Below are positions 27,201 to 34,042 of a DNA stretch of 64,000 bases, in pieces. The first letter of the stretch is position 1. Each line of letters starts with the position of its first letter. The DNA comes from Metallyticus violacea (taxonomy: Eukaryota; Arthropoda; Insecta; Mantodea; Metallyticidae): contig CM060833.1 of the NCBI GenBank assembly GCA_030762175.1, forward strand, positions 7,443,001-7,507,000. The letters are read 5' to 3'. A model generated the notes under the pieces. It ran no database searches. It saw nothing but the letters and a program-made list of their open reading frames with translations, and was not told where the DNA came from. The position numbers were made by a program, and so were the translations under genes.

Positions 27201-30200
27201 ATATTTTAGCACCAGGTCAAAAAAATATCCATCTCACATTTACTAAAATTTGCTCGTATAAGAGTTGACATTTCCTTATCCATGTTTAAAGATATATTAA
27301 GAAAAAAAAAAGCATATGACTAGGAGGCGGGAAACTGAATAATTGTTGATTTTATCAAGTTGAACATCAACTCACTGTAAACAGAATTTTCTTATTATTT
27401 CGCGATGTTACCATAGGTTGGAAGGTTATTGAAAACTCGAGGTTATTTTTATGCAACGGAAATGATGACCTTTCTCCAGTTACTTTTTAAATTACAGTTA
27501 GCAACTTTTATACAGCTGGATGTTAGAGACATTTTCTTTCGGCATATATAAAGAAGCTTATTAGAGAAATATATTTTTGTACATTAGTTATAAAACAACA
27601 TGGTGATTTCAGTAACATGTGGTTCCTACTTTCCAAACAGTTTATATTAATGCTTAGTGTTTATAAGAACATCTATGATCTTTTTACGAAAACCAGCACA
27701 TATCAAGGTTGAAATATACTCAAAAGAAGACATGGGTTATAATAAGGCACTTCATATAACACGTCAAAAATGATTTTGCTTTTAAATTTACCCCCCATTT
27801 TGAGTCATATGGAATCGTTCAGGGGCAATGTAATGACAGCTGGCTTACTGTTACTATGGAAGCCATGTATTCTGCAAAAGTTTGTTTTATGGAGTATAAA
27901 ATGGCGGTAAAAAGTTAACGCTTTCTGTTTCTCCATCAGAAACCAATACTTGCAGTTCATAAAGATCATGATATTCAGGTGGAAGTTTATGAACAATACA
28001 GTACTGGCAGCTTCGTTTCTCAAATATTACACTGCATCTTATAAAATACGAGGACGTCACAATAAGACGCAGAAGAGGAGGTCAAGCATTCTCTATAAAT
28101 GGAGTACCCAAGTTGCTGCTGTGGGAGAGAGAGGGAGGGGGGGGAAGCCGCATCTACATCAACGATAATAAACAGTGCGGTATTACGAACATACAACTTT
28201 CTCAGTAAATTAGTGTCGAATTACATTTTTTTCGAATATTTTCTTTAAATATACGAATGAAATATAAATTAAAAAATTACTTCCGTCATATCACCGTGCA
28301 AAGACATTTGGAATTTCAATTTTTTTAAAATTTCTTTTACAAATGGACAGTTTAATTGTCGTGAATAAGAGATTCCTTGGTTAGCTTTAATATACTAAAC
28401 GTAACCGCCATTTTCTTTCTGCCACACGATGCTAAAAGTATTAAATTTTCTTTTAGAGTAGGCAATTCTAGATGAAATGGCTGTCGTTTTCAAATGTACT
28501 GCTTAGAAGGCTATCCAAAATATGGTTCGTGGGCCTCACGCGGTCCTTAATTATTTTAAGAATAACCAGAGCTGTATCTTAATAACAAAAACCGAAATTG
28601 GTATTTTTCTTTGTTATAGAGGAACACCTTAAGGTCCAAGTTAATAGGCGGGAGTACAAAACGACTGAACTTAATGTTATTAAAATGTTCCCCCCCCCCC
28701 AAATTGATGACAGTCTGAAAATGTCTAGGTGTACATACACTATATTCATGAAGTATCAAAATTATGGAAAAGTTTTGCCTTTTATGTACTTTGCTGCTTC
28801 TTTCATATTATTTTGCTTATTTCTGTCTTTTTTGTAATTATATTCTTATTTTTGCAATTTTTCTGTGATTGCTTGTTTCACCGCAGCTGTTGTGAAGAAA
28901 ACAGCATTTTATAAAGAAAATGCTCTAGAGCTTATGATGTGTTCATTCATACTTGGAAGATTTTCATAAAAAATTTAAGTCAGATAAGTAATTTGCTATT
29001 GTAATCTCGTTTTTATTGTGAGCGAGCAGTATTCATTTGTGAGCTGGCAATCTAGTTTGCATTATCAACTTGTCAAAATGGTCACTGCAGTTACAGTGTG
29101 GCATGGTTCTGATTACAAAGCTTTAAAGAGTGATAAGGAAAATTATTTTAGATGCTGCTCATCTCTAATGAAAATGAGGCTACTATACCTGATTTGCCCG
29201 AGATGCCAACTTACTACATTATTACATTGGAATTTCTGGTGGCATTCCTTGGTAGACAAAAAATAAGCTTTTCTGCTCTAACAATCTGCAGAAGGTTCAT
29301 ATAAAAGATTGAAGAGAAAAGTCAATTGTTTAGTAAATGTTCTCAAAACTATATTTTCTAACGGGTGACAAAATATTAGTGTTGACTGTCTGAAGAAACA
29401 GCTTGTAGTTATGTGCAACAAGCTATTACAGTATGAGTCTAGTATTTTTGTGATTTTTCTTTATAAATAATTATGTTATTTAAAAAAATATAAAAATTGT
29501 TTTTTAAATTGTTAGTTAATATACAAAAAAGGAATTATACACAACTTCAAGTAATAACATATTAATTTAATACAATAATTATATTGCAAACTTAAGGATC
29601 ATTGTCTTTAAATTACCTTTTAGTTGTGTTAACAGAAATGCCTTTTTTATTACTGCTATAATACATATTTAAGTGCCGTTTGCGCTTTTCTACCTTTTTT
29701 AATGACTGAACATCCCAATCTTTAATCATTCAAGTATTGCAGATCATCCAGATTTCTCGCAATAATATTTTTCTAAGATCTTTACTGATCTATAAAGCTA
29801 GAATAGGCAGTGGCAGATTTTTCAATGAAGGTAATGCTGCTAAACATTAATAAACAGAGATACTTTATTCTTTATGTAATAAATTAACTGCTGATTAAAA
29901 CTACACAGCAAAAATGTGCACTCTTTTCATGTGCCCTTCTACATCTACTGAACAGCCCTTAGATAATGTTTAAATACTTAGGGAAATGTTTCCCCAAAAC
30001 TGAAATAAAGTTATTTTACTAGCATATAAGTTCTAGTGTTATACTTCCTAAATATTATTTCCAATATTTCTTTATTTATTTCAAAACGATGATGCTAGCT
30101 TATTATATCTAAAATGTAGAGTATCTTTGGAAGATTATTAACCTCTATAAATGCCCTCCTTCCTGCATAAGGCAAAACTCAACACATCATTCTACCTATA

Positions 30201-31047
30201 TGTTCTACCTATATGTTACTATCTTTTAAGTAACCCCATAGGAAAGTGTCCAGTGTTGTCAAATCAATAGATCTCAGTGGCCACAAATTTTTGGAGATTA
30301 TCCAGTTGTCAAAGAAACTTTCAATTAGCACCACGGATTGGTTTGATGTATGGCTTATAGTGCCATCTTGTTGAAAATATCCGTTATGCAGATTTACATC
30401 ATCCAGTTGCTAAACAAACTCCATGATAATTCAGCAGTATCCACGTCTAGTCAAAAATAAATTGGTTCTACTATTCTCTGTGCAGATATTGCGCGCCAAA
30501 ACTCAAATTTAACTGGGTGCTTCATGAATGAAATGTGGGTTTTGGACGGCCCAGTAGTGTGAGTTCCGTGAGTTATGGAACCATGCTTATGTGATGTGCA
30601 ATATGCCATGATTTTCCACAATAAATGCAGTATTGAGTTATGCCATATGCAGGAGGGAGGACTTTTCAACAGTTTCTATAGAGGTTAATAATCTCCCACA
30701 GATACTCTATCCAAGAGGTTATAATAAGTTGTGGTTAGCATAATTTGTTTTGAAATAAATGTGATAGTTCTATTAATCACTCTGTATGTGTGTTCCCACG
30801 AGTAAAATTCAAAAATAATATAGTTTGATCATTAATGTTTGGTAGATTTTCACCAATAATTCATTTCTGAGAAAACAATCCAAAATTAACAGATGTAATT
30901 TTTTTGCATACATACCTGGATAGCAGAGACAAGTGCATCATCCATATCGTGGAAATAATGAGTTTGTTGCATTGGATATACTGCTGGTGAAGTGGTGGTA
31001 TAGGCATATGGTTCCTTCCCAGCTTTACAAGACATGCATGAGCCCAT
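463..31047 (-). CDS. Unrecognised minus-strand gene, partial (two exons proposed)
   Basis: Gene-level entry for two coding exons, 30916-31047 and 463-1940. Both junctions are phase 0 (Gln codon CAG before GTATGT; acceptor TTGCAG before an AGT codon), so they can be spliced directly into ...DDALVSAIQ-SEAKTSVKRG... The product would start MGSCMSC, a myristoylation/palmitoylation-type N-terminus, and continue as a Ser/Thr-rich disordered protein. The implied intron is about 29 kb and is filled with transposons. The 1478-nt exon ends in a GTAAGT donor in phase 2, so the gene continues left of the window. I do not recognise the family. Membrane anchoring is inferred from the N-terminus alone. The link between the exons is inference from phase and strand; extra exons could lie between them. 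Confidence 0.5.
2125..2900. repeat. Diverged tandem repeat, ~140-160 bp period, split by a SINE
   Basis: The core 'CGCTCTAGCGGCACC...' followed by 'TTTTTTCTCAACGAAA' recurs at about 2131, 2272 and 2430, and its first half again at about 2871. Spacing between the first three is 141 and 158 bp; the last follows the SINE at 2544-2830. The copies are clearly diverged. A G run near 2234 sits in one spacer. No coding potential is seen. Confidence 0.6.
2544..2830 (-). mobile_element. SINE-B copy (tRNA-derived)
   Basis: Read on the minus strand, the copy opens with a degraded tRNA-like head (A-box-like GCCGAGGTCGTTAAA, B box GGTTCGAATCC). It continues through the body shared with the copies at 36.7, 45.95 and 51.2 kb (CCTCCCTAACTGAGG, TTCCTTCAATG, CACCGCCTGTGGTGCCTC-like) and ends in the A-rich tail seen as a T run at 2547-2555 on the plus strand. 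It interrupts the tandem repeat at 2125-2900. Confidence 0.75.
2900..4525. other. Intergenic/intronic AT-rich DNA, nothing coding seen
   Basis: No ORF here shows a recognisable domain or good splice sites. An A run lies at about 4386-4403. The interval falls inside the proposed 29-kb intron of the minus-strand gene. Confidence 0.5.
4525..5110 (-). mobile_element. DDE transposon remnant, 3' half with terminal repeat
   Basis: On the minus strand, broken frames read GAPP.., a PPRSPDLTPLNF-like catalytic segment, then LREEIE.ACAAIAEDTFANVAQSVVQRTQKCID. This is the C-terminal third of a Tc1/mariner-superfamily DDE transposase ('P.RSPDLTPLDFYLWG' type). The end TGCCAAAAAAATGTATACAC at 4531-4550 matches the termini of the element at 26021-26682. 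Frameshifts and stops make it a pseudogene. Sequence up to about 5650 may belong to the same or another decayed element but is unrecognisable. Confidence 0.7.
5111..6468. other. Degenerate repeat-like and unassigned DNA
   Basis: The left part (to about 5650) has transposon-like fragments with frequent stops on the minus strand (for example a frame with VPHVDPTINARNGSG) that I cannot assign. From 5700 to 6468 I see only AT-rich sequence and short ATAA runs. Confidence 0.35.
6481..6800 (+). mobile_element. SINE-A copy with 12-bp target duplication
   Basis: A tRNA-derived SINE. The promoter-like head contains TAGTGGTAGCC (A-box region) and GGTTCAAACCC (B box) at about 6538-6548. The body carries CTTCCTTCGGAAGGGAA, CGTACATTTACGG-like and CTGATGACCTGAGAT blocks, and the 3' end is an A-rich AAATAAACAAATAAAA tail. 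The flanks ACGGAGCCATGG at 6469-6480 and 6801-6812 are a perfect 12-bp target-site duplication. A 21-bp segment (AGAACCTCAAGCCTGAACGAA) is duplicated in tandem near 6646-6690, unlike other copies. Confidence 0.92.
6813..7630. other. Unassigned AT-rich DNA
   Basis: A 93-codon plus-strand ORF at 6885-7166 has no recognisable motif, no convincing splice sites and ordinary AT-rich composition. I treat it as noncoding. Confidence 0.4.
7632..8835 (+). mobile_element. Mariner-like element, decayed transposase
   Basis: A nearly complete mariner transposase can be read across several frames. It has an N-terminal start at 7813 (MEHRAVIKF), a helix-turn-helix segment (RRLKVTEIAARLGLPKTTVVRI), the linker ARWVPRLL, the first catalytic block TGDET near 8269, a damaged middle region where the second Asp block should be, and PYSPDLAPRDYFLF near 8620, the last Asp block of a DD34D enzyme. 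Frameshifts and stops separate the pieces (ORFs 8021-8281, 8206-8415, 8540-8764). The left end TAGGTCCATAAGTTTCCGGAC looks like a mariner terminal repeat; its partner is not found, so the right end is probably lost where the MULE remnant begins. Not functional. Confidence 0.85.
8837..10034 (+). mobile_element. Mutator-like (MULE) transposase pseudogene
   Basis: The frame at 8837-9163 reads GDSIAIAAQDAVLGIKRSV.. then LPRTLVDI....SFYYS, followed in a shifted frame by LLCTVR.. and near 9350 by a TDFDPASM block, matching the 'TDFE.....' segment of MULE DDE domains. Near 9690-9770 the minus-one frame gives TNNAVEGWHSKLKKL and HHASLWKF, typical of the MULE C-terminus. The ORF at 9774-10034 continues as a Lys-rich tail. 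The order and spacing support one decayed element with many frameshifts. No terminal repeats were identified. The FLYWCH-type zinc finger often seen N-terminally is not visible. Confidence 0.65.
10035..10640. other. AT-rich DNA, nothing recognised
   Basis: Only low-complexity AT-rich sequence and short chance ORFs are visible between the MULE remnant and the next mariner fragment. Confidence 0.5.
10645..10950 (+). mobile_element. Mariner transposase 3' fragment
   Basis: An 88-codon ORF (10663-10929) begins with CPDSASCDFFLFHKLKNLLHERYLPS, equivalent to the last catalytic Asp block ('SPDLAPCDFFLFPKLK') of mariner transposases. It then runs through a helical tail (EVILKDLSKMVSSMCLKTG) shared with fragments at 15.96-16.32 and 18.96-19.21 kb. 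It is truncated on the 5' side. Confidence 0.65.
10951..12007. other. AT-rich DNA, nothing recognised
   Basis: Overlapping ORFs at 11084-11568 on both strands have no motif I recognise and appear to be chance. A short ATATAT/TATAAT-rich stretch lies at about 11790-11900. Confidence 0.4.
12008..12240 (+). repeat. Unknown dispersed repeat, copy 1
   Basis: The block starting GAGTTTGATATCCGGTAAAC is shared in direct orientation with 14149-14390. Similarity includes ATTTCTTTACGAAACT, TTAAACTCTTTA and AAAACTATGTTGGC motifs in the same order. No coding frame is conserved between the copies, so this looks like an unclassified repeat or a segmental duplication. Confidence 0.6.
12741..12902 (+). CDS. 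Small ORF with GC-rich start, unrecognised
   Basis: A 53-codon ORF starts in the context GAAAATGGCGGCCG, CpG-rich within AT-rich surroundings, and reads MAAEKPAVDVEILYLNLL.. before turning Lys/Phe-rich and AT-driven. The first 19 codons look more gene-like than the rest, so it could be a first exon, but I see no good donor after them. It could equally be a fossil promoter/first exon or chance. Low confidence. Confidence 0.2.
   Translation: MAAEKPAVDVEILYLNLLNVILNRGRVIICNDFAFFKIKITFYKCKQIEKLSS
13017..13340 (-). CDS. Unrecognised coding-like ORF
   Basis: An open frame of about 108 codons on the minus strand ends at a TGA next to 13017. From the upstream side it reads RLCADPGHLPTVPNFEVRI, then YLNNDGKISHVNAINVGSV, KKFEFCNKLLSVHQENDTV and YGNVMHPLFGEYAWETV. 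Amino-acid composition is balanced and unlike the AT-driven chance ORFs nearby. The first Met is only at 13262; possible acceptor sequence CCAACAG lies just upstream of PNFEV. It could be an exon of a cellular gene, a processed gene fragment or part of an unknown mobile element. I cannot assign a family. Confidence 0.3.
   Translation of the reverse strand, partial: YKDIRLCADPGHLPTVPNFEVRIIDYLNNDGKISHVNAINVGSVATKKFEFCNKLLSVHQENDTVKEVIHKLLYFSKYGNVMHPLFGEYAWETVLIILNLKTCRYCP
13345..14148. other. AT-rich DNA, nothing recognised
   Basis: No domain, repeat or RNA gene is apparent; ORF 13298-13501 looks like chance. Confidence 0.4.
14149..14390 (+). repeat. Unknown dispersed repeat, copy 2
   Basis: Direct-orientation partner of the block at 12008-12240, about 2.1 kb away. 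The first 20 bp (GAGTTTGATATCCGGTAAAC) are identical and later parts are diverged. A 105-codon minus-strand ORF covering it (14233-14550) is hydrophobic but is not preserved in copy 1, which argues against it being a gene. Confidence 0.6.
14391..15278. other. AT-rich DNA, nothing recognised
   Basis: No supported feature; sequence composition is uniform and AT-rich until the CpG-rich block begins. Confidence 0.4.
15279..15482 (-). promoter_or_regulatory. CpG-rich promoter-like block with TISU/YY1 motif and short ORF
   Basis: About 17 CpGs fall within roughly 130 bp (15351-15480) in otherwise AT-rich DNA. On the minus strand the sequence CAAGATGGCGGC (15370-15381) matches the TISU element SAASATGGCGGC, a combined start codon and YY1 site of short-5'UTR housekeeping-type transcripts. 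The ATG at 15377-15375 opens a 32-codon ORF (MAAHRRTIVL..., stop near 15279). No consensus donor is obvious inside it. A G10 run lies at about 15432-15441. It is on the same strand as the exon at 463-1940 and could be an alternative promoter for that gene, a promoter of another gene, or a captured promoter. The motif is seen; the function is inferred. Confidence 0.45.
15490..15955. other. AT-rich DNA, nothing recognised
   Basis: The 78-codon minus ORF at 15548-15784 has no recognisable motif. No other feature is supported. Confidence 0.4.
15960..16320 (-). mobile_element. Mariner transposase 3' fragment
   Basis: The minus-strand ORF 16003-16206 reads AVKVILNDLSKIVCSMCLKT..., the same tail as the fragments at 10.65 and 18.96 kb. 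Upstream in a broken frame lies RKHLRGRYLPS, equivalent to the 'LK..LRGRYL.S' region after the last catalytic Asp of mariner transposases. No intact domain remains. Confidence 0.6.
16438..17698 (-). mobile_element. R1-type LINE, 3' end with RNase H and poly(A)
   Basis: The minus-strand frame in 17077-17698 carries an RNase H domain with the D-E-D-D set visible: IYTDGSK, NQTEQFAILRAL, IHTDSR and GNEGNEIADRLAKEA. A frameshift at about 17078 leads into EWQMTTNGAITKSYF..RLKTN..LSPNLTAILSG, and another frame gives a zinc-knuckle-like CVCQEGIQTVEHILWNC tail. This order (RNase H, then a CxC...H...C tail) is characteristic of R1-clade non-LTR elements. AATAAA precedes a 14-bp A run (T run at 16438-16451), marking the 3' end. 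The reverse transcriptase is missing, so the copy is 5'-truncated, apparently at the TG/AG simple repeat near 17700. Confidence 0.88.
17700..17734. repeat. (TG)n(GA)n simple repeat
   Basis: TGTGTG and GAGAGA runs lie between the 5' truncation point of the LINE and the inverted-repeat arm. They make the ORF through this point appear to extend upstream (LFHTHTHT), which is not real protein. Confidence 0.8.
17770..18235 (-). repeat. Inverted repeat arm 1 (transposon-like)
   Basis: The reverse complement of this block aligns with 18470-18860, with shared stretches such as AGTTGAGACATGTTCA, CACTGGGTGTCAT, GAGAGGTGTTTGT and GCAGGTTTGTATGCAGTTGA. The arms are diverged and have small gaps. The minus ORF 17896-18102 may be a remnant of a transposase N-terminal helix-turn-helix region, but the assignment is weak. 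Confidence 0.7.
18470..18860 (+). repeat. Inverted repeat arm 2 (transposon-like)
   Basis: Partner of arm 1 in opposite orientation, with a spacer of about 235 bp. One frame reads YSTVRRWFKFVTRENNQFEWKGR, reminiscent of the N-terminal DNA-binding half of mariner-type transposases. Two head-to-head insertions or a foldback element would both explain the layout. Confidence 0.7.
18960..19210 (+). mobile_element. Mariner transposase 3' fragment
   Basis: The ORF 18962-19156 ends AVVKAAEAILKNLPKRVSSMSLKTG, the same tail as the copies at 10.65 and 16.0 kb, followed by a TTCTTTATTAAAACAG end segment that is also found after the copy at 10.65 kb. Only the last part of the transposase is present. Confidence 0.6.
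19211..19683. other. Unassigned DNA
   Basis: Nothing recognised between the mariner fragment and the TTA microsatellite. Confidence 0.4.
19685..19763. repeat. (TTA)n microsatellite
   Basis: About 26 uninterrupted ATT/TTA units. The poly-Leu ORF across it is an artefact. Confidence 0.97.
19791..19865 (-). mobile_element. SINE-A 3' end fragment
   Basis: A T run followed by TTTAAGGACGCTCTTTAACA and CTCAGGTCATCGGCGTCCCA, the reverse complement of the SINE-A 3' end. Head and body are missing. Confidence 0.8.
20050..20575 (-). mobile_element. Tc1/mariner-type transposase, C-terminal half, nearly intact frame
   Basis: The minus ORF 20182-20565 (127 codons) contains LLFLHDNASLHKI (second catalytic Asp block) and VQPYSRDLAPCDIWLF (third block, with Arg in place of the usual Pro). 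The spacing is consistent with a DD34D-type enzyme. Downstream broken frames continue AFDKWLHRL.LCV, the usual C-terminus. The first Asp block and N-terminus are missing. Confidence 0.82.
20600..21735. other. Unassigned DNA with two AT-moderate ORFs
   Basis: ORFs 21015-21284 (89 codons) and 21469-21702 (77 codons) have fairly balanced composition, but I recognise no motif and see no clean splice sites. They may be decayed transposon sequence. Confidence 0.3.
21745..22380 (+). mobile_element. Mariner-like transposase pseudogene with internal poly-T
   Basis: Successive frames give YGQRQTARFWWKKGMKTPEMHRRL (N-terminal helix-turn-helix), VYNWV, a VPGTLRL-like stretch, then after a T26 tract (22122-22148) IGDESRCQKVQSMQWKHPGSPRPKKF, which contains the first catalytic block (normally TGDETW) and the SMEWKHPGSPRPKKF signature. 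Later catalytic blocks are absent. The same family occurs at about 57.3-58.0 kb and 62.0-62.8 kb. Confidence 0.82.
22381..23120. other. Unassigned DNA
   Basis: No coding or RNA feature recognised. A short near-duplication of GGTACTCTAAACTTA / GGTACCCTAAACTTA lies at about 22404 and 22428. Confidence 0.4.
23128..23228 (+). mobile_element. Possible degenerate tRNA-derived SINE head
   Basis: The sequence GCCTGGTCAATAGCAACATC followed about 50 bp later by GTTTCGAATCCTGG has the spacing of pol III A and B boxes. It does not match SINE-A or SINE-B closely and no tail is seen. Weak call. Confidence 0.3.
23230..23959. other. AT-rich DNA, nothing recognised
   Basis: No supported feature before the minisatellite. 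Confidence 0.4.
23960..24067. repeat. 36-bp minisatellite, three copies
   Basis: Three tandem units of 36 bp starting at 23960, 23996 and 24032, each built on AAAACTGTCACCAATG followed by TTATAAATTAAAAAGTCACT. Units 2 and 3 differ at one position; unit 1 has a few more changes. Confidence 0.92.
24222..24294. repeat. (AAT)n microsatellite
   Basis: TAA/AAT units with one AGT interruption. The poly-Asn, poly-Ile and similar ORFs across it on both strands are artefacts. Confidence 0.97.
24389..24678 (+). mobile_element. SINE-A copy with 13-bp target duplication
   Basis: Full-length copy with B box GGTTCAAACCC, body CTTCCTTCGGAAGGGAA, 3' block CTGATGACCTGAGAT and tail AAATAAAACAAATC. The 5' GGTCCTG can pair with CAGGATC after the B box, as in a tRNA acceptor stem, which supports tRNA origin. 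The flanks TTATTTTAAACAG (24376-24388) and TTATTTTAAATAG (24679-24691) are a 13-bp target-site duplication with one mismatch. Confidence 0.93.
24692..26018. other. AT-rich DNA, no feature supported
   Basis: ORFs 24701-24994 and 24806-25147 lack recognisable motifs. A short GGGGGG/TGGGGG stretch is near 25123. The rest is AT-rich. Confidence 0.4.
26021..26682 (+). mobile_element. Internally deleted DDE transposon with both terminal repeats
   Basis: Left end TGCCAAAAAATATATACACA (26021-26040) and right end AAGTGTGTATACATTTTTTG plus GC (26661-26682) are inverted repeats of each other and match the end of the element at 4531. Inside, ORF 26243-26590 encodes only the transposase C-terminus: PPRSPDLTPLNFYLWGTL, containing the last catalytic Asp, and AALREEIETTCAAIAED. 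The N-terminal two thirds are deleted. A direct repeat of about 50 bp (GATGTTCTGTAAACAGATGT... and GATGATCTGTACACAGATGT...) fills 26111-26165 and 26205-26262. Confidence 0.85.
26700..30125. other. Long AT-rich stretch, nothing clearly coding
   Basis: Chance ORFs only (for example 26975-27268, 29018-29266), none with a recognised domain or paired splice sites. Short homopolymers occur (C10 near 28689; GGGAGGGGGGGGA near 28133). It lies within the proposed 29-kb intron. Confidence 0.4.
30130..30720 (-). mobile_element. DDE transposase remnant
   Basis: On the minus strand, heavily broken frames give RIVEPIYF (30451-30474), then, nearer 30280, a WPLRSIDLTTLDTFLWGYLK stretch, which corresponds to the last catalytic block ('WPPRSPDLTPLDFFLWGYLK'). 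The usual catalytic Asp context is altered (SID for SPD). Many stops; a fossil copy. Confidence 0.6.
30916..31047 (-). CDS. Probable first coding exon, MGSCMSC N-terminus
   Basis: A 44-codon minus-strand segment from ATG at 31047 to a consensus donor CAG|GTATGT at 30916, phase 0. It encodes MGSCMSCKAGKEPYAYTTTS followed by PAVYPMQQTHYFHDMDDALV and SAIQ. The Gly2 plus Cys4/Cys7 pattern is typical of N-myristoylated and palmitoylated proteins, so membrane association is likely. The start context is GAGCTCATGG. A possible acceptor, GTTGCAG, ends at 31063, with a further in-frame ATG at 31073; I prefer 31047 because of the lipidation motif. Codon use is non-random against the AT-rich flanks. Family not recognised. 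Its phase and strand fit the exon at 463-1940. Confidence 0.68.
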
Positions 31048-31079
31048 GAGCTCCACTCCGGGCTGCAACATGTATATGT

Positions 31080-34040
31080 CATTGCTACCAACATTTTTTC
31101 AACAAGTTATTTAAAATCGAAAAATGTTATTGAAATAATCAATGTTTGTCAGCAGAGTGACATTTTAAACTCAAATTTAAACCTCCTGTAAAATATAATA
31201 AAATTTAAATATGACTATAAGCTAGACATATAAACTACAATCATTAAGAACAACTAATGAATAAAAGAAAAAAGTTATAATTACTATTTGTGTAAATGTT
31301 CACTGATAATATTGTATTTTTTTTTTGTGCACCAGATTATATTGTGAAATACTGAATGAAAGATTTGGTGGAATAAGAAAACTGACAGAATATACTTATT
31401 TATTTGAGAGTAAACATGAAGCAGGTCAGTAGGCCTGTTACCACTTTTTCATGTTAAAGTATTTCTGCAGCATCCTACTCTAAACCTTTTCATTCTAGTT
31501 TAGATTAAAATGCCTTCGTAAGACACTGCTGTAATTCCTATTTGAACTGCACTTTTGAAATATTCATGCCTGTGAAGTAAAAGGACATATTTCCAATTTT
31601 TTCCATTTTGAGTTACTGATATTTTTGTAATGAGCATTGCATGAATGCAGAACATGAATTAAAAAAGTGATTATTCTCCAAGCATATGTGAGGCATTCAG
31701 CCTTTTCACCTCTAAAACTTTAAATGCAATAATTGCAACAAACTATTATTTTCTGCTTAATATGAATGTTTGTGTCTTCGACAATCAAAAAATTCAATTC
31801 AATGAGTGATCAGTTTTGAGAAGGATTACATGCTTTTACAACAAAATTACTTTTCAAGAAGGAAGATGACAAAGCTTTATAAATTTATGATAGTGGAAGA
31901 AGTGCAGAAAAATGTTTTTGACTACTCTGAGCTTCACATATAAATCTGTTAAATCCATTGATAAAACCATAACTGGAATAGTACTGATTGACCACAGAGA
32001 TAATTCAGAACCCAGTAATAAAATCTGAACATATCAAGTAAATACTTAATGGCGCATGAAATGCAAACGGAAGATTTCGAAGACTTATCTTCCTGATGAC
32101 AACACATCTTCTACATTTATTCATCATAAATTATGTTATGCTGTGCCAGATCTCCAAGACAGTTTGGCTTAAAGTTTCCATTGTAAAACCAGGAATTATT
32201 ACTTAAAACACATTTTATTGTACACCTAATTATGCCAAAATGATATAAAAATTAATTTTTTTTATTTGTATTCATGATTTACTTAAAAAGTTTTATTTAT
32301 CAATTGTGCAATAAATATTTATGAACACGTGTTCTAAATTGGTCAGAATAAATACATTTTAAAGCTTTAGACACTTTATATTACTCAAAAAGTCAAATAT
32401 TAAACTGAAAATACTTCTAAAATATTTCTTGAAAAAGGTTCATGTTATTTTTTAAATTATTAACTTTGTATGTAACTTTTTAAAAATTTGTTATAAAATT
32501 TAATCCATATAATAATACTAAATGCCTAAATAACGTATTTAAAATTACCTCTCTTAAGTTTTACATGTCATAACAATGTGCAGTTATTTATTATTAGCAA
32601 CAGTTTTTTTGCTTCTGAAAAATTATAAAAATAAACATATGCCCTTCTGCTTCTCACTTACAGATGTATTAACACAATACTACTATAAGGAGAGATAACA
32701 AATATATACTGGAAAAAAGATAAGCTACAGAAGAAAGGCTGCAAAAAGATAATCCACAAATCCTGCACATGCAAAGAAAGATATTACAATTTTGAAGGCT
32801 TTCCCCACCACCTTTTTCACCTTCAATCAGTTTTGTCACCAAAATCAGCAACATCTGTAAGTTAAGTCATAGAGTACATAAGCTTTTTAATCACTGCAAG
32901 AAACTCATATCATGGAATGATGACAAAACAGTTGCTCTTTATTGACATAACATTTTGATAAAAACCATACTAAACACTGTAGCTTTTCACAAATATTTCA
33001 TTAAACCTTAAAAAGTTTATATATAAACACACATCAGATTTCAAAAACAAAATGAAATCAAAAATATGAATGAACATACAAACTTATTTTGTGACATTTT
33101 CAGCTTTTTGACATTATAGAAGAAGACACCGCATTGAATGTGGAAAATTCATTAGCGAATATTGAATTATCAATAGAGGTAATAAGCTGAGGTAAAATTT
33201 GCATTAAGAAGGTAGTGAAACAGTGAATTCAGATGAATTTTTTACAAAAAAGTGACAGCTGTTTAACTCCAGAATATAATTACATACTTAGAGATACAAG
33301 CCCTTTCTTCAAACAGCACAAAAGGATATAAACTAAAATTTTACCAGGAGCTTGAGCAGTCATTTATAAACTATTCAATTATCTACCATTCATTTCTACA
33401 TTAACTGTGGTATTAATGTCAATTCTAAATCGTGAAGAATCAATTAAGATGTGTTATATTCTCTAATCAATAGCCATTCATTCATTAACTATTACACATG
33501 GTGATGCATCTGGAAGTTGACTACCGCACAATATTGGAAAGTCAGTAAATTCACACATCAATAACAGATATTCAGCTGCACATGGTTAACACTTGACTGT
33601 TTAAAGCTTTCATGATGCATTGGTGTAGTGTGAACAAAACAATATGGCTTAATTTAAGCACTACATTCCACAAAGTGCTTCTTATATTGATAGTCTTATT
33701 TATGTTATTTTATTACATTATTAATGTAAAATATAGTTTATATTATTTTGAATTACTTTAAATGTTTTTATGGATTATTGCAGTTTTGTTTTATACTGGA
33801 GAAAAAAGAAAAAGAAACGCGTGCGCACACACACACACTACATTTACAGGCAAAGTGCCTACTACAGTGTGCAGTTGCTGCATGCAGGTTGTAAATACAG
33901 TGCTTACGCCCTAAGTTCTCCTATCGACTCGTAGAATCTGGTTTTTTTTTTTAATTAGATTGTTTGCCTCAAACCATGTTGCCTGACCTGCTCCCATTGT
34001 TTCATTTTGATTCACTCTGTACTCCATTATTCTTGATACT
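31080..34040. other. AT-rich DNA, likely upstream intron, nothing recognised
   Basis: Very AT-rich with chance ORFs only. A possible 3' splice site (TTAACTTACAG) at about 32856 precedes a short open stretch, but phase and length do not support an exon. A (CA)n run sits at about 33825-33839. Confidence 0.45.
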
Positions 34041-34042
34041 AA

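Noticed and set aside
32669..32854. Possible small exon with TTACAG acceptor
   Set aside because: Usable frames hit a stop or give a phase incompatible with the neighbouring exon; no donor of good quality at a sensible distance.
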